A DNA stretch of 64,000 nt from Kitasatospora sp. GP82 (GCF_029892105.1 NZ_JARZAJ010000018.1:62001-126000); one strand, 5' to 3'. Counted from the first letter of the stretch, positions 13,044-22,237 are shown. Numbers and translations: made by a program. The notes: generated from the sequence alone by a model not told the origin.

Positions 13044-13853
13044 TCAGCGGCGGCGGACGCCCTCGGCGAGCTCACCGGCGAGCGTACGGACCGCAGCCAG
13101 CGCGGCGGCCTGGTCGCCGTCGGCGTCCAGGATGCGCTGGACGAAGGCGGAGCCGACGATCACGCCGTCGGCGAAGGAGGCCACCTCGGCCGCCTGCGCG
13201 GGGGTGGAGACGCCGAGGCCGACGCAGACCGGCAGCTCGGTGGTGGCCCGGGTACGGGCGACCAGGTCCTCGGCCAGGTTGCCGACCTGGGCCCGGGTGC
13301 CGGTCACACCCATCACCGCGGCGGCGTAGACGAAGCCGGAACCGGCGGCCGTGACCTCGGCCAGGCGGTGGTCCTTGCTGCTGGGGGCGACCACGAAGAC
13401 GGTGTCCAGGCCGTGCTCCCCGGCGGCCTTGCGCCACTCCTCGGACTCCTCGACCGGGAGGTCCGGCAGGATGCAGCCCGCTCCCCCGGCGGCGGCCAGG
13501 TCGGCGGCGAAACGCGCCACGCCGTAGCGGTCGACCGGGTTCCAGTACGTCATCACCAGTACCGCGGCCTCGGGGTGGGCGGCGGCCACCTCGGCGACGG
13601 TGTGCAGCACGTCCTTGATCCGGACGCCCCCGCGCAGCGCGATGTCGTCGGCGGTCTGGATGGTCGCGCCGTCCAGCACCGGGTCGGAGTGCGGCAGGCC
13701 GATCTCGACGATGTCGCAGCCGCCCTCGACCAGGGCGTTCACGGCCTCGATGCCGCCCTCGACGGTCGGGAACCCGGCCGGGAGGTAGCCGATCAGCGCG
13801 GCACGGTTCTCGGCCTTGGCAGCGGCCAGGACCTCACTGAGCTTCGAAGCCAT
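13044..13853 (-). CDS. trpA: Tryptophan synthase alpha subunit
   Basis: Cleaves indole-3-glycerol phosphate to indole and glyceraldehyde 3-phosphate; indole is channelled to TrpB. The barrel shows 'ALIGYLPAGFPTVEGG', the catalytic Glu50 in 'CDIVEIGLPHSDPVLDG' and Asp61 in the same stretch, and the phosphate loop near 'VGLGVSTPAQAAE'. Length is 269 residues from ATG 13853, which has GAGGG nine bases upstream. A GTG at 13859 overlaps the trpB stop as GTGA and would add two residues; either start implies coupling to trpB. Last gene of the trp operon. Confidence 0.96.
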   Translation of the reverse strand: MASKLSEVLAAAKAENRAALIGYLPAGFPTVEGGIEAVNALVEGGCDIVEIGLPHSDPVLDGATIQTADDIALRGGVRIKDVLHTVAEVAAAHPEAAVLVMTYWNPVDRYGVARFAADLAAAGGAGCILPDLPVEESEEWRKAAGEHGLDTVFVVAPSSKDHRLAEVTAAGSGFVYAAAVMGVTGTRAQVGNLAEDLVARTRATTELPVCVGLGVSTPAQAAEVASFADGVIVGSAFVQRILDADGDQAAALAAVRTLAGELAEGVRRR

Positions 13854-13855
13854 GG

Positions 13856-15085
<1,230 letters not shown>

Positions 15086-15142
15086 GGGTTGACGTCCTTG
15101 TGTGGTGGTGGCTGTCGATGACGAACGAGCGGGAGGCTGTGG

Positions 15143-15316
15143 TCAGCCCTGCCCGCCGCGCCATCGACGGCCCTGCACCTGCCCGGGCTCGCAGCCGATC
15201 ACATACCGCACCCGCCGCCCCAGTACCCGACGCGCGGGCGCCCGGCAGCCGCGCGGGCGGCAACCGGGAGCCGGGCCCTGTCCGGCTGATCTTGCCGGGC
15301 GCGCGACGCCGGGCAT
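15143..15316 (-). CDS. trpM: Tryptophan biosynthesis modulator TrpM
   Basis: A 57-residue, very basic protein whose C-terminus reads 'GCRPRGCRAPARRVLGRR' then 'VRYVIGCEPGQV'. This conserved tail and the position between trpC and trpB match TrpM (formerly trpX) of S. coelicolor, which was reported to modulate tryptophan biosynthesis and differentiation. The mechanism is not resolved. I placed the start at ATG 15316; the ribosome site there is poor, and the same frame stays open to 15481 with an unconserved translation. Three cysteines and ten-plus arginines suggest nucleic acid, membrane or protein binding. Confidence 0.75.
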   Translation of the reverse strand: MPGVARPARSAGQGPAPGCRPRGCRAPARRVLGRRVRYVIGCEPGQVQGRRWRGGQG

Positions 15317-15490
15317 ACGGCCTGGACGCACGACCGGATCGCCCGGGTGCGACCCGGTACGAGGCCCGTCCGGTCGCACGCCCAGCCGGGCGCCCAACGC
15401 CGCGCGCCCCGCGGCGTCAGCCGCAGGTGTCACAGCCGACAAGGTCAGCCGGACAGGGCCCGGACGGGTGCAGAGTGACATGGTGGCGGG

Positions 15491-16303
15491 TCAGCCCCGC
15501 CCGTTGTTGCGCAGTGCCGGGTGGGCACCGGCCGCGACCAGGTCGGCCACGGCCGTCTTCGGGTCCTTGCCGGTCACCAGGGACTCGCCGACCAGGACCG
15601 CGTCCGCCCCCAGGTTGGCGTAGGCGATCAGGTCGTGCGGACCGCGGACGCCGGACTCGGCCACCTTGACGATGTGGTCCGGGATCGAGTCCACCACGTT
15701 GCCGAAGGTGTTGCGGTCCACCTCGAGGGTCTTGAGGTTGCGCGCATTGACACCGATGATCCTCGCCCCGGCGTCCACCGCGCGGGCGATCTCCTCCTCG
15801 TCGTGCACCTCGACCAGCGGGGTCAGCCCGATCGACTCGGCCCGCTCGATGAGCGAGACCAGAGCCGGCTGGTCCAGGGCCGCCACGATCAGCAGGGCGA
15901 GGTCGGCGCCGTGGGCGCGGGCCTCCCAGAGCTGGTAGGCGGTGACGATGAAGTCCTTACGGAGGATCGGGGTGTCCACCGCGGCCCGGACGGCGTCCAG
16001 GTCGGCGAGGGAACCCCCGAAGCGGCGCTGCTCGGTCAGCACGCTGATCGCGGCCGCACCGCCCGCCGCATAGTCAAGCGCCAGGGCGGCCGGGTCGGCG
16101 ATCGCCGCCAGCGCACCCTTGGAGGGGCTGGAGCGCTTGACCTCGCAGATCACCCGCACGCCGTCGCCACGCAGCGCGGCCACGCCGTCCTTGGCATCGG
16201 GCGCCTTGGCAGCCAGCTCCTTGAGCTCGTCCAGGGAGACCCGGGCCTGTCGCTCGGCAAGGTCCTGCCGGACCCCGTCGATGATCTCGTCGAGCACACT
16301 CAC
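15491..16303 (-). CDS. trpC: Indole-3-glycerol phosphate synthase
   Basis: Converts carboxyphenylaminodeoxyribulose phosphate to indole-3-glycerol phosphate. The 270-residue barrel has 'ICEVKRSSPSKGAL' (catalytic Lys and phosphate loop), 'PILRKDFIVTAYQLWEARAH' and 'IIGVNARNLKTLEVD'. I chose the GTG at 16303 ('VSVLDEIIDGVRQDL'), which matches the family's N-terminus and follows GGGGGCG; the open frame continues to 16435 with no conservation. First biosynthetic gene of the trpC-M-B-A operon. Confidence 0.95.
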   Translation of the reverse strand: MSVLDEIIDGVRQDLAERQARVSLDELKELAAKAPDAKDGVAALRGDGVRVICEVKRSSPSKGALAAIADPAALALDYAAGGAAAISVLTEQRRFGGSLADLDAVRAAVDTPILRKDFIVTAYQLWEARAHGADLALLIVAALDQPALVSLIERAESIGLTPLVEVHDEEEIARAVDAGARIIGVNARNLKTLEVDRNTFGNVVDSIPDHIVKVAESGVRGPHDLIAYANLGADAVLVGESLVTGKDPKTAVADLVAAGAHPALRNNGRG

Positions 16304-16575
16304 GCGGGCGCCCCCATCATTCTTCGCTAGGCATTCGGCCAGCCGGCGCCGGTGGACGGATGGTCCTCCGGCCTGGCAGATCCAGTCAAGGCCGTGGGTT
16401 CGATCCGCACACAGCGGTGAGGATCCTGTGCACATCCGACTCCATCGGCTCTTCGATGGTATCGGGCGCAGGGGGCGCGAACTGCATCAGTCCGGCGTGC
16501 GTCTCGCGGAGCGGACCGGCTTGCGCGCCGTCCGCGCTGCTCAGCGGGGTCGGTCCGGGCCGCTCCGAGCCGGTC
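16304..16575. other. trpC upstream region
   Basis: About 270 bases between the DUF2752 gene and trpC. I looked for a trp leader peptide with consecutive TGG codons on the gene strand and found none. A GGTTCGATCC string at about 16399-16408 looks like a tRNA T-arm, but no tRNA can be folded around it. A short open frame (16386-16604) has no ribosome site. Presumed promoter region. Confidence 0.45.
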
Positions 16576-17028
16576 TCAGACCAGCGGCGGGGCCAACCCG
16601 GCACCGATCGGCAGATTACGCACGACCATGAAAAGTACGAGAACCAGGGTCAGGAGAACCGCCCCGCGCAGGCCGATGCCGAACCGCGGTGCCCGGCCCC
16701 CCGTCAGCGCGGCCCAGCTCCAGCGCAGCCAGAGCACCCCCAGGAGCCCCGCCAGGAGCAGCACCAGCAGATTGTCGTGGCCCGCCGTGGTCAGATCCCC
16801 CCGGGTCAGCGCGTGCACACAGCGCAGACCGCCACAGCCCGGACACCACCAGCCGGTCGCCTGGAGCACCGGACAGGCCGGGTAGTGGCCCGGTGAGTTC
16901 GGATCCACGGCCGCGACGTACAGCGTCGGGAGACCGACGGCCACCAGAGCGGCCAGTGGTCGGCTCACCCGCCGCACCAGGGACGGCTGCGGTACGGACG
17001 GCTCGGGCTCCGCAGAAGTCGCGTTCAC
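16576..17028 (-). CDS. DUF2752 family membrane protein
   Basis: A 150-residue protein with three hydrophobic helices and the DUF2752 signature 'CPVLQATGWWCPGCGGLRCVHALTRGDL', split here as 'CPVLQATGWWCPGCGG' and 'LRCVHALTRGDL'. The four cysteines near the membrane surface suggest metal or redox chemistry, but the function is unknown. The start GTG at 17028 ('VNATSAEPEP') comes right after GACGGG. It sits inside the trp cluster between two other small membrane proteins. Confidence 0.85.
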   Translation of the reverse strand: MNATSAEPEPSVPQPSLVRRVSRPLAALVAVGLPTLYVAAVDPNSPGHYPACPVLQATGWWCPGCGGLRCVHALTRGDLTTAGHDNLLVLLLAGLLGVLWLRWSWAALTGGRAPRFGIGLRGAVLLTLVLVLFMVVRNLPIGAGLAPPLV

Positions 17029-17094
17029 CCCGTCGATTCTGCCGTGCGGGCGCCGCCGTTCACCCGAGGCGCGAAGGGAGAACCCGCACAAGCG

Positions 17095-17125
17095 CGAACG
17101 GCGGGCGTGGTGCGCCCGCCGTTCG
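17095..17125. terminator. Hairpin terminator in the trp cluster
   Basis: CGAACGGCGGGCG (17095-17107) pairs perfectly with CGCCCGCCGTTCG (17113-17125) around TGGTG. It lies 33 bases past the stop of the 84-residue HGxxPAAW protein and upstream of the DUF2752 gene, so it probably splits the cluster into two transcripts. Confidence 0.8.
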
Positions 17126-17157
17126 GTACTGCTGTCCGCTGCCCGGTGTCAGGACAC

Positions 17158-17412
17158 TCAGGACACGGGGACGGAGACCGGAGTCGGCTCCTCGGCGTGC
17201 GCCTTGTGCAGGTGGTCGCCGGGCCGCCGGCCCATGCCCGCCATCGACATCGCCTTGCCGACCACGCCGCCGAGCAGAACAACCGCCAGGCCGACCCACA
17301 CCAGCAGGACGTTGGGGAGGATCATGGCGACGCCGCTGACCGTGAAACCGAGGAAGGCGATGGTCACGCCGGTCCAGGCGGCGGGAGTGTGGCCGTGCGC
17401 TGCTGCCGACAT
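17158..17412 (-). CDS. HGxxPAAW family small membrane protein
   Basis: An 84-residue protein whose N-terminus 'HGHTPAAW' is the motif that names the actinobacterial HGxxPAAW family. Two hydrophobic helices follow (about residues 14-34 and 36-56), then 'GMGRRPGDHLHKAH'. ATG 17412 has a strong AAGGAG seven bases upstream. Members are regularly found next to trpE/trpC; their role is unknown. The conserved location suggests a link to tryptophan or chorismate metabolism, which is inference only. Confidence 0.85.
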   Translation of the reverse strand: MSAAAHGHTPAAWTGVTIAFLGFTVSGVAMILPNVLLVWVGLAVVLLGGVVGKAMSMAGMGRRPGDHLHKAHAEEPTPVSVPVS

Positions 17413-17525
17413 TGATGGTGCTCCTTGAAATCTCCGGGGCCCGTCCGGATTGCCCAGGCGGCCCGGCGGGTTGACGTCATCCATTGTGCCGGGCCCGAAT
17501 CGACGGACCCAAGCGGGGGCGGGAA

Positions 17526-18152
17526 TCAGCCGGTGGGATCCTCGCCACGGTCGAGCGCCTGCCACAGCTCGGCCGGTGTCCCGGCGGCCTGCGGCGGCCT
17601 GCGCCCGGCCTTCGCCTTCCCGGCCGGGGCCTCGTAGCGGGCCCCCATCGCGGGCCAGTGCCGCCCGGACCGTACGGTCAGCAGCCCGGCCAGCGCCAGC
17701 AGCACACCACCGACCAGGGCCACCCAGGGCCAGGCGGTGTGACCAGGAGACCCGGCCTGCGCGCTCACCAGCGCCAGCTTGCGGGCCGCCTCCGCATCCA
17801 GTGCGGAGGTGTCCCGGGCACCGAGCGCGGAGCCGATCGCCACTCCGAGCCCGGCCAGCGTCGCCAGCAGCCCGACCACGATCCGCCCGCCCCCCCGGAC
17901 GGCGAACACCGCCACGGCAGCGGCCATCGCCGCCAGCGTCAGTCCGCTGGGCAGACCCGAGATCGCACTGCCGGTGACCGAGATCTCCATCTTCGCCGGA
18001 AGCGTGCCCTCGGCCCAGGTCCGCCCCACGGCGGTCAGCACCAGAACGGCCCCCAGCGCGGTCAGCGACAGCATCAGCCCAAGGCTGCGCCGCCCGCCCT
18101 TGCGCTCGGCGGGGACGGACTCGGCAGGCTCGGGCGATGTAGTAGCACTCAC
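17526..18152 (-). CDS. TIGR02234-type trp-associated membrane protein
   Basis: A 208-residue protein with four predicted transmembrane helices (about residues 25-43, 65-83, 88-108 and 142-162) and a polar tail. The pattern and its place directly downstream of trpE match the trp-region conserved hypothetical membrane protein family (TIGR02234). Start is a GTG at 18152. The extracytoplasmic loop 'AEGTLPAKMEISVTGSAISG' is the most conserved-looking stretch. Function unknown. Confidence 0.85.
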   Translation of the reverse strand: MSATTSPEPAESVPAERKGGRRSLGLMLSLTALGAVLVLTAVGRTWAEGTLPAKMEISVTGSAISGLPSGLTLAAMAAAVAVFAVRGGGRIVVGLLATLAGLGVAIGSALGARDTSALDAEAARKLALVSAQAGSPGHTAWPWVALVGGVLLALAGLLTVRSGRHWPAMGARYEAPAGKAKAGRRPPQAAGTPAELWQALDRGEDPTG

Positions 18153-18241
18153 CCGTCCACTATCCCTGACCGCTCACCGGCTCCGGTCGGGCGGGGTCCT
18201 CCGGGAACTCGCCCGTGTCCGGTCACCGGCCTGCGGCCCGC

Positions 18242-19756
18242 TCAACGCGGCGTACGCAGCGTGTTGGCCGTGGCGATGGCGCGCAGGACGGCGGCGGCCT
18301 TGTTGCGGCACTCGGTGTCCTCGCCCTCCGGGGTGGAGTCGGCGACCACGCCCGCGCCGGCCTGGACGTAGGCGGTGCCGTCGCGCAGGACGGCGGTGCG
18401 GATCGCGATCGCGGTGTCGGAGTCGCCCGCGAAGTCGAGGTAGCCGACGCAACCGCCGTACAGGCCGCGGCGGGTGGGCTCCAGCTCCTCGATGATCTGC
18501 ATCGCCCGGGGCTTGGGGGCACCCGAGAGCGTCCCGGCCGGGAAGCAGGCGGTGAGCACGTCGAAGGCGGTCTTCCCCTCGGCCACCTTGCCGGTGACGG
18601 TGGAGACGATGTGCATGACGTGGCTGTAGCGCTCGATCGCCATGAAGTCGACCACCTCGACGCTGCCCGGCTCGCAGACCCGCCCGAGGTCGTTGCGGCC
18701 GAGGTCGACCAGCATCAGGTGCTCGGCCCGCTCCTTCGGGTCGGCGAGCAGCTCGGCGGCCAGCTCGGCGTCCTCGTGCGGGGTGGCGCCGCGGTGCCGC
18801 GTCCCGGCGATCGGGTGCAGCAGCGCCTCGCCGTCGGTCACCTTGACCAGCGCCTCGGGACTGGAGCCGACCACGTCGAAGCCGCCCTGCTCGGTGCCGT
18901 CGGGGCCGGGGAAGCGGAAGAGGTACATGTACGGGCTGGGGTTTGTGGTGCGCAGCACCCGGTAGACGTCGAGCGCGGCGGCCGGGCAGGGCGCCTCGAA
19001 GCGCTGGGAGACGACCACCTGGAACGCCTCACCGGCCCGGATCCGCTCCTTGATCTCCTCCACTGCCTCGCCGTACGGCTCGCCGCCGAACGGCGAGTGG
19101 GCGTCGACGGCGGTCGGGGTGAAGGTGGCAAGGCCGGAGGCGACCGGCCTGAGCAGATCGGCCTCCATCGCGTCGAGCCGCGCGACGGCGTCCGCGTAGG
19201 CCTCGTCCACGCCGCTGGCCAGGTCGTTGTGGTTGACCGCGTTGGCGATCAGCACCACCGAGCCGTCCCAGTGGTCGAGCACCGCCAGGTCGGTGGTGAG
19301 CAGCATGGTGAGCTCGGGGAGCTTCAGGTCGTCCGGGGTGCGGTTGGGCAGCTTCTCCAGGCGGCGGACGATGTCGTAGCCGAGGTAGCCGACCAGGCCG
19401 CCGGTCAGCGGCGGCAGGCCGTCGTCGGCGGAGCGGGGCGTGTGCAGCGCGGCGAGCGCGGCCCGCAGCACCTCCAGCGGGTCACCGCTGGTGGGGATGC
19501 CGACCGGCGGGGTGCCGTGCCAGCGGGCGTTGCCGTCCTGGTCCGCGGTGAGCGCGGCGGCACTGCGCACACCGACGAAGGAGTACCGGGACCAACTCCG
19601 GCCCTGCTCCGCCGATTCCAGCAGGAAGGTACCGGGGCGCTCGGCGGCCAGGCTGCGGTACAGCCCGATCGGCGTGAGCCCGTCCGCGAGGAGCCGGCGG
19701 GTGACCGGGATGACCCGGGTGTCTACGGCGAGCTTGCGGAAGAGCTCAAGGTCCAT
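18242..19756 (-). CDS. trpE: Anthranilate synthase component I
   Basis: Converts chorismate to anthranilate with ammonia from TrpG, the committed step of tryptophan synthesis. The 504 residues carry the N-terminal tryptophan feedback motif 'LLESAEQGRSWSRYSFVG' and the chorismate-site stretches 'LVDLGRNDLGRVCEPGSV', 'FPAGTLSGAPKPRAM' and 'YVQAGAGVVADSTPEGE'. ATG 19756 ('MDLELFRKLAVD') matches the usual Streptomyces N-terminus; a GTG four codons upstream is possible. No trpG or trpD is present in the window. hisI ends 53 bases upstream in the same direction. Confidence 0.95.
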   Translation of the reverse strand: MDLELFRKLAVDTRVIPVTRRLLADGLTPIGLYRSLAAERPGTFLLESAEQGRSWSRYSFVGVRSAAALTADQDGNARWHGTPPVGIPTSGDPLEVLRAALAALHTPRSADDGLPPLTGGLVGYLGYDIVRRLEKLPNRTPDDLKLPELTMLLTTDLAVLDHWDGSVVLIANAVNHNDLASGVDEAYADAVARLDAMEADLLRPVASGLATFTPTAVDAHSPFGGEPYGEAVEEIKERIRAGEAFQVVVSQRFEAPCPAAALDVYRVLRTTNPSPYMYLFRFPGPDGTEQGGFDVVGSSPEALVKVTDGEALLHPIAGTRHRGATPHEDAELAAELLADPKERAEHLMLVDLGRNDLGRVCEPGSVEVVDFMAIERYSHVMHIVSTVTGKVAEGKTAFDVLTACFPAGTLSGAPKPRAMQIIEELEPTRRGLYGGCVGYLDFAGDSDTAIAIRTAVLRDGTAYVQAGAGVVADSTPEGEDTECRNKAAAVLRAIATANTLRTPR

Positions 19757-19809
19757 GGGGTTCGGCACCGTTCGTGAGCAGGGTCGGACGACGAAGGATC
19801 GGGGAAAGA

Positions 19810-20184
19810 TTAGCGAGCGAGCGGCAGGACGTCGGTGTCGAAGCAGGTGCGCGTGCCGGTGTGGCAGGCCGCACCGACCTGGTCGACCTGCACCAGCAGG
19901 GTGTCGGCATCGCAGTCCAGCGCAACGGACTTGACGTGCTGGAAGTGGCCGGAGGTGTCACCCTTGACCCAGTACTCCTGACGGCTGCGGCTCCAGTACG
20001 TGCAGCGTCCCGTGGTGAGGGTGCGGTGCAGCGCCTCGTCGTCCATCCAGCCGAGCATCAGCACCTCGCCGGTGTCGTACTGCTGGGCGATGGCGGGGAG
20101 CAGGCCGTCGGGGGTGCGCTTGAGGCGGGCTGCGATGTCGGCGGCCAGAGCGGTGCTGCCGGGGGCGGCGGGTGAGGTGGACAT
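19810..20184 (-). CDS. hisI: Phosphoribosyl-AMP cyclohydrolase
   Basis: Opens the adenine ring of phosphoribosyl-AMP in histidine synthesis. The 124 residues show 'EVLMLGWMDDEALHRTLTTG', 'YWSRSRQEYWVKGDTSGH' and the Zn/Mg site 'ALDCDADTLLVQVDQ' with cysteines in 'GAACHTGTRTCF'. No PRA-PH (HisE) domain is fused. It is separated from hisF by three other genes and from trpE by only 53 bases, so it may be co-transcribed with trpE. Confidence 0.96.
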   Translation of the reverse strand: MSTSPAAPGSTALAADIAARLKRTPDGLLPAIAQQYDTGEVLMLGWMDDEALHRTLTTGRCTYWSRSRQEYWVKGDTSGHFQHVKSVALDCDADTLLVQVDQVGAACHTGTRTCFDTDVLPLAR

Positions 20185-20202
20185 ACGGCCATTGTCTCAG
20201 CT

Positions 20203-20328
20203 CAGCGAACCCCTCAGGGGCAGGCGCGGACCCCTGCGGGCAGGCATGAACCCATAAGGGGCGCGGGGCCCTGAAAAGCTCACGCTTGCCCTGAAGGGTT
20301 CGCACCCGTCCCGGAGGGGTTGCCCGGC
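20203..20328. repeat. Cluster of AGGGG/CCCCT intergenic repeats
   Basis: The gap between hisI and the next gene is filled by short arms of the CCCCTCAGGGG, CCCTGCGGGC and AGGGGCGCGGGG type, several of them mutually complementary (for example GCAGGCGCGG, AAGGGGCGCGGGGCCC and CCGGAGGGGTTGCCCGG). This is a recurrent, presumably mobile or recombinational intergenic motif of streptomycetes, seen again near 8.9, 22.2, 50.4 and 57.1 kb. Confidence 0.55.
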
Positions 20329-20802
20329 CTACGCCGGGCTTTCGCAGCCGTCCGGCCAGATCACCTGGACGAACAGGCCCGCGCGCTGCGCCGCTTCGAC
20401 CACCCGCGCGGCTTCGCTGCCGGGCCGGCCGTCCCAGACCGCGATCAGTTCGTCGACCATCCCGACCAGCGCCCGGCAGGTGTCGTCCCCGAGGCCGCCG
20501 ACCTCGACGGGGGCCAGCCGGTGGACGGCGTTGGCCTCGTTGAGCAACCGCCGTCCGGTGCGGCTGCTGCCAGGCCCGTTGAAGGCCCCGGCCCGTCCGG
20601 CACCGGCCGGGACGATCACCTCGACCTTCCCGCCGTGGTCGAGCACCGACTGCGCGAACCAGGTCTCGGGGCCCTCGGCGAGGCAGGTCACCCCGACCAG
20701 TTCGTAGGCCCCGTACTCCGTCACCAACTGCCACATCTCACCGCGGACGAGCATCTCCGAGAGGTCCGAGAGCCCTTCGTGCCCGATGATTCCGACTCGC
20801 AT
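20329..20802 (-). CDS. SLOG-like Rossmann-fold protein
   Basis: A 157-residue protein with the layout of the SLOG superfamily, whose members bind nucleotide-type ligands. The first strand is 'MRVGIIGHEGLSD', the second block 'LVGVTCLAEGPETWFAQSVL' resembles the SLOG 'LAEGaD..fA' pattern, and the C-terminal block 'MVDELIAVWDGRPGSEAARV' matches the 'D.liavWDG' pattern. 'GPGSSRTGRRLLNEA' may contact a ligand. ATG 20802 follows GAGGTG. There is no effector domain. It lies between hisI and hisF; a role in sensing a nucleotide intermediate is conceivable but unproven. Confidence 0.65.
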   Translation of the reverse strand: MRVGIIGHEGLSDLSEMLVRGEMWQLVTEYGAYELVGVTCLAEGPETWFAQSVLDHGGKVEVIVPAGAGRAGAFNGPGSSRTGRRLLNEANAVHRLAPVEVGGLGDDTCRALVGMVDELIAVWDGRPGSEAARVVEAAQRAGLFVQVIWPDGCESPA

Positions 20803-20958
20803 CAAACACCTCGTGATCCGGGCCGTGCCTGCGCCAGCGTATACCCGGAGGTGTCGGAGGTCTTCCGTCCCGACCGTTGTTGTCAATCTCCTGCCAACCG
20901 GCCGCCCACGCGGCCAGAATGTCTGCAAGCCAAGGGGGTTGAGGTGGAGCAGGGACCA

Positions 20959-21519
20959 ATGGGGAGCATGTCACTGCCGGACGCACAGGTCCGCGGACGG
21001 CGGCGGTGGTGGCTCGCGCTGCTGGCCGTGGTCGTGGCGGCGGCGCTGGGCGGGCTGTTTCTGTGGCCGGAGCGGCAGAAGGTCGCACTGCCGCCCCCTC
21101 TGACGCCGACGCCCCGGAGTCCGTCGGCCAGCCCTACGAAGGTACTGCCGTACCCGTACTTCCTGCCGGGGACGTGCTTCGACCATCCGCAGCTGAGCAA
21201 GGTGATCACCAAGGCCGAGGAACGCCCGTGCGCCCAGGAGCACGACGGCGAGGCGATCGCCGACGTCCTGCTGCCGGAGGGGCTGACCAGCGACCTCACG
21301 ATCGGCCGCAGCCTGCGCGAGCTGTGCCAGGCGCCGCTCGCCGACTGGGAGCAGCGGCAGGGCGGTGGCGGCCCGTACTACGGCTTTCCGATCGGGCCGT
21401 ATCTGAAGTACTACCAGCAGGGCATGCGGGACGCGACGTGCACCATGACGGTGAGCAACCAGCAGGACGGCCGCAAGACGACCGGGCACTTCCGCTCGGC
21501 CGTCCCGGCCGACGGGTGA
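20959..21519 (+). CDS. Membrane protein with septum-formation-like C-terminal domain
   Basis: 186 residues: a basic N-terminus, one transmembrane helix (about residues 15-35), a Pro/Ser/Thr linker, and an outside domain with cysteines in 'GTCFDHPQL', 'EERPCAQEHDGEAIADVLLP', 'LRELCQAPL' and 'MRDATCTMTV'. The C...C..EHDGE pattern resembles the actinobacterial 'septum formation' domain, in which paired disulfides are expected. ATG 20959 has CAGGG four bases upstream. No function is established. Confidence 0.72.
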   Translation: MGSMSLPDAQVRGRRRWWLALLAVVVAAALGGLFLWPERQKVALPPPLTPTPRSPSASPTKVLPYPYFLPGTCFDHPQLSKVITKAEERPCAQEHDGEAIADVLLPEGLTSDLTIGRSLRELCQAPLADWEQRQGGGGPYYGFPIGPYLKYYQQGMRDATCTMTVSNQQDGRKTTGHFRSAVPADG

Positions 21520-21535
21520 ACACCCCGCGACGGCA

Positions 21536-21541
21536 TAGGCT
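21536..21541 (+). promoter_or_regulatory. -10-like element for a leaderless transcript
   Basis: TAGGCT lies six bases before the ATG at 21548, which itself has no ribosome site. In Streptomyces this spacing puts the transcription start at the start codon, so a leaderless mRNA is likely. No convincing -35 is visible. Confidence 0.4.
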
Positions 21542-21547
21542 GTGGCC

Positions 21548-22192
21548 ATGTCGAACCCTGCCCGTACGGAGCGTCAGCGGCTGGCCGAGCTGCTGACGGC
21601 TGCCGGCCCCGACGCCCCGACTCTGTGCGCGGGGTGGACGACCCGCGATCTGGCCGCGCACCTGGTGCTGCGGGAGCGGCGCGCGGATGCGGCGCCGGGG
21701 ATCCGGGTGGCGGCCCTGGCCGGGTGGACGGCGAAGGTGCAGCAGGGCTACGCGGCGCGCCCTTACGAGGAGTTGGTGCAGCTCTTCAGCTCCGGGCCGC
21801 CGAGGCTGTCCCCGTTCGCGCTGCCGGGGGTGGACGAGGCGGCCAACACCGTCGAGTACTTCGTCCACGCCGAGGACGTCCGTCGAGCCAGCGACTGGCA
21901 ACCACTGGACGTCCCGCCGGAGTTGGCCGCCGCTCTGTGGAAGCGCCTGCCGATGCTCACCCGCATGGAGGCCGCCCGCAAGACCCCGGTGCGCCTCTCG
22001 CTGCGCCGGCCGGGCACCGGCAGCCTGGAGTTCGGCCCCAAGGGCACCGACCTGGTCGAACTCACCGGCGAGCCGGGAGAGCTGGTGCTCTTCGCGTTCG
22101 GTCGCGGCGCCAGGACCACGCTCCGGGTGGACGGCCCCGAGCAGGCACTGGCAGCACTGGACGCAGCACTCCCCCTCCCCCGGGCCCTTTAG
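21548..22192 (+). CDS. TIGR03085/maleylpyruvate isomerase-N family protein
   Basis: 214 residues of the DinB/MDMPI helical-bundle fold. 'LCAGWTTRDLAAHLVLRERR' provides the first metal-binding His, and 'ANTVEYFVHAEDVRRA' the second His pair. A C-terminal beta domain ('PVRLSLRRPGTGSLEFG' to 'ALAALDAALPLP') is as in TIGR03085. Such proteins may use mycothiol or a metal; the substrate is unknown. The gene points away from the his genes and appears to be expressed from a leaderless promoter. The ATG at 21548 is preferred over a GTG two codons earlier. Confidence 0.85.
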   Translation: MSNPARTERQRLAELLTAAGPDAPTLCAGWTTRDLAAHLVLRERRADAAPGIRVAALAGWTAKVQQGYAARPYEELVQLFSSGPPRLSPFALPGVDEAANTVEYFVHAEDVRRASDWQPLDVPPELAAALWKRLPMLTRMEAARKTPVRLSLRRPGTGSLEFGPKGTDLVELTGEPGELVLFAFGRGARTTLRVDGPEQALAALDAALPLPRAL

Positions 22193-22230
22193 GGGCAAGC
22201 GCGAACTCTTCGGGGTCGGCCCTTGCCCCT
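22191..22230. terminator. Bidirectional terminator between TIGR03085 gene and hisF
   Basis: AGGGGCAAG (22191-22199) pairs with CTTGCCCCT (22222-22230). It overlaps the stop codon of the plus-strand gene and lies eight bases from the hisF stop. It belongs to the AGGGGC repeat family, and the adjoining CCCCTGCAGGGG (22226-22237) is itself palindromic. Confidence 0.7.
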
Positions 22231-22237
22231 GCAGGGG

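Noticed and set aside
16380..16420. A tRNA T-arm-like GGTTCGATCC upstream of trpC
   Set aside because: One stem pair is mismatched and no acceptor, D or anticodon arms fit around it.
16304..16604. A trp leader peptide or attenuator before trpC
   Set aside because: No run of TGG codons and no ribosome site on the gene strand. A 72-codon frame here has no supporting signal.
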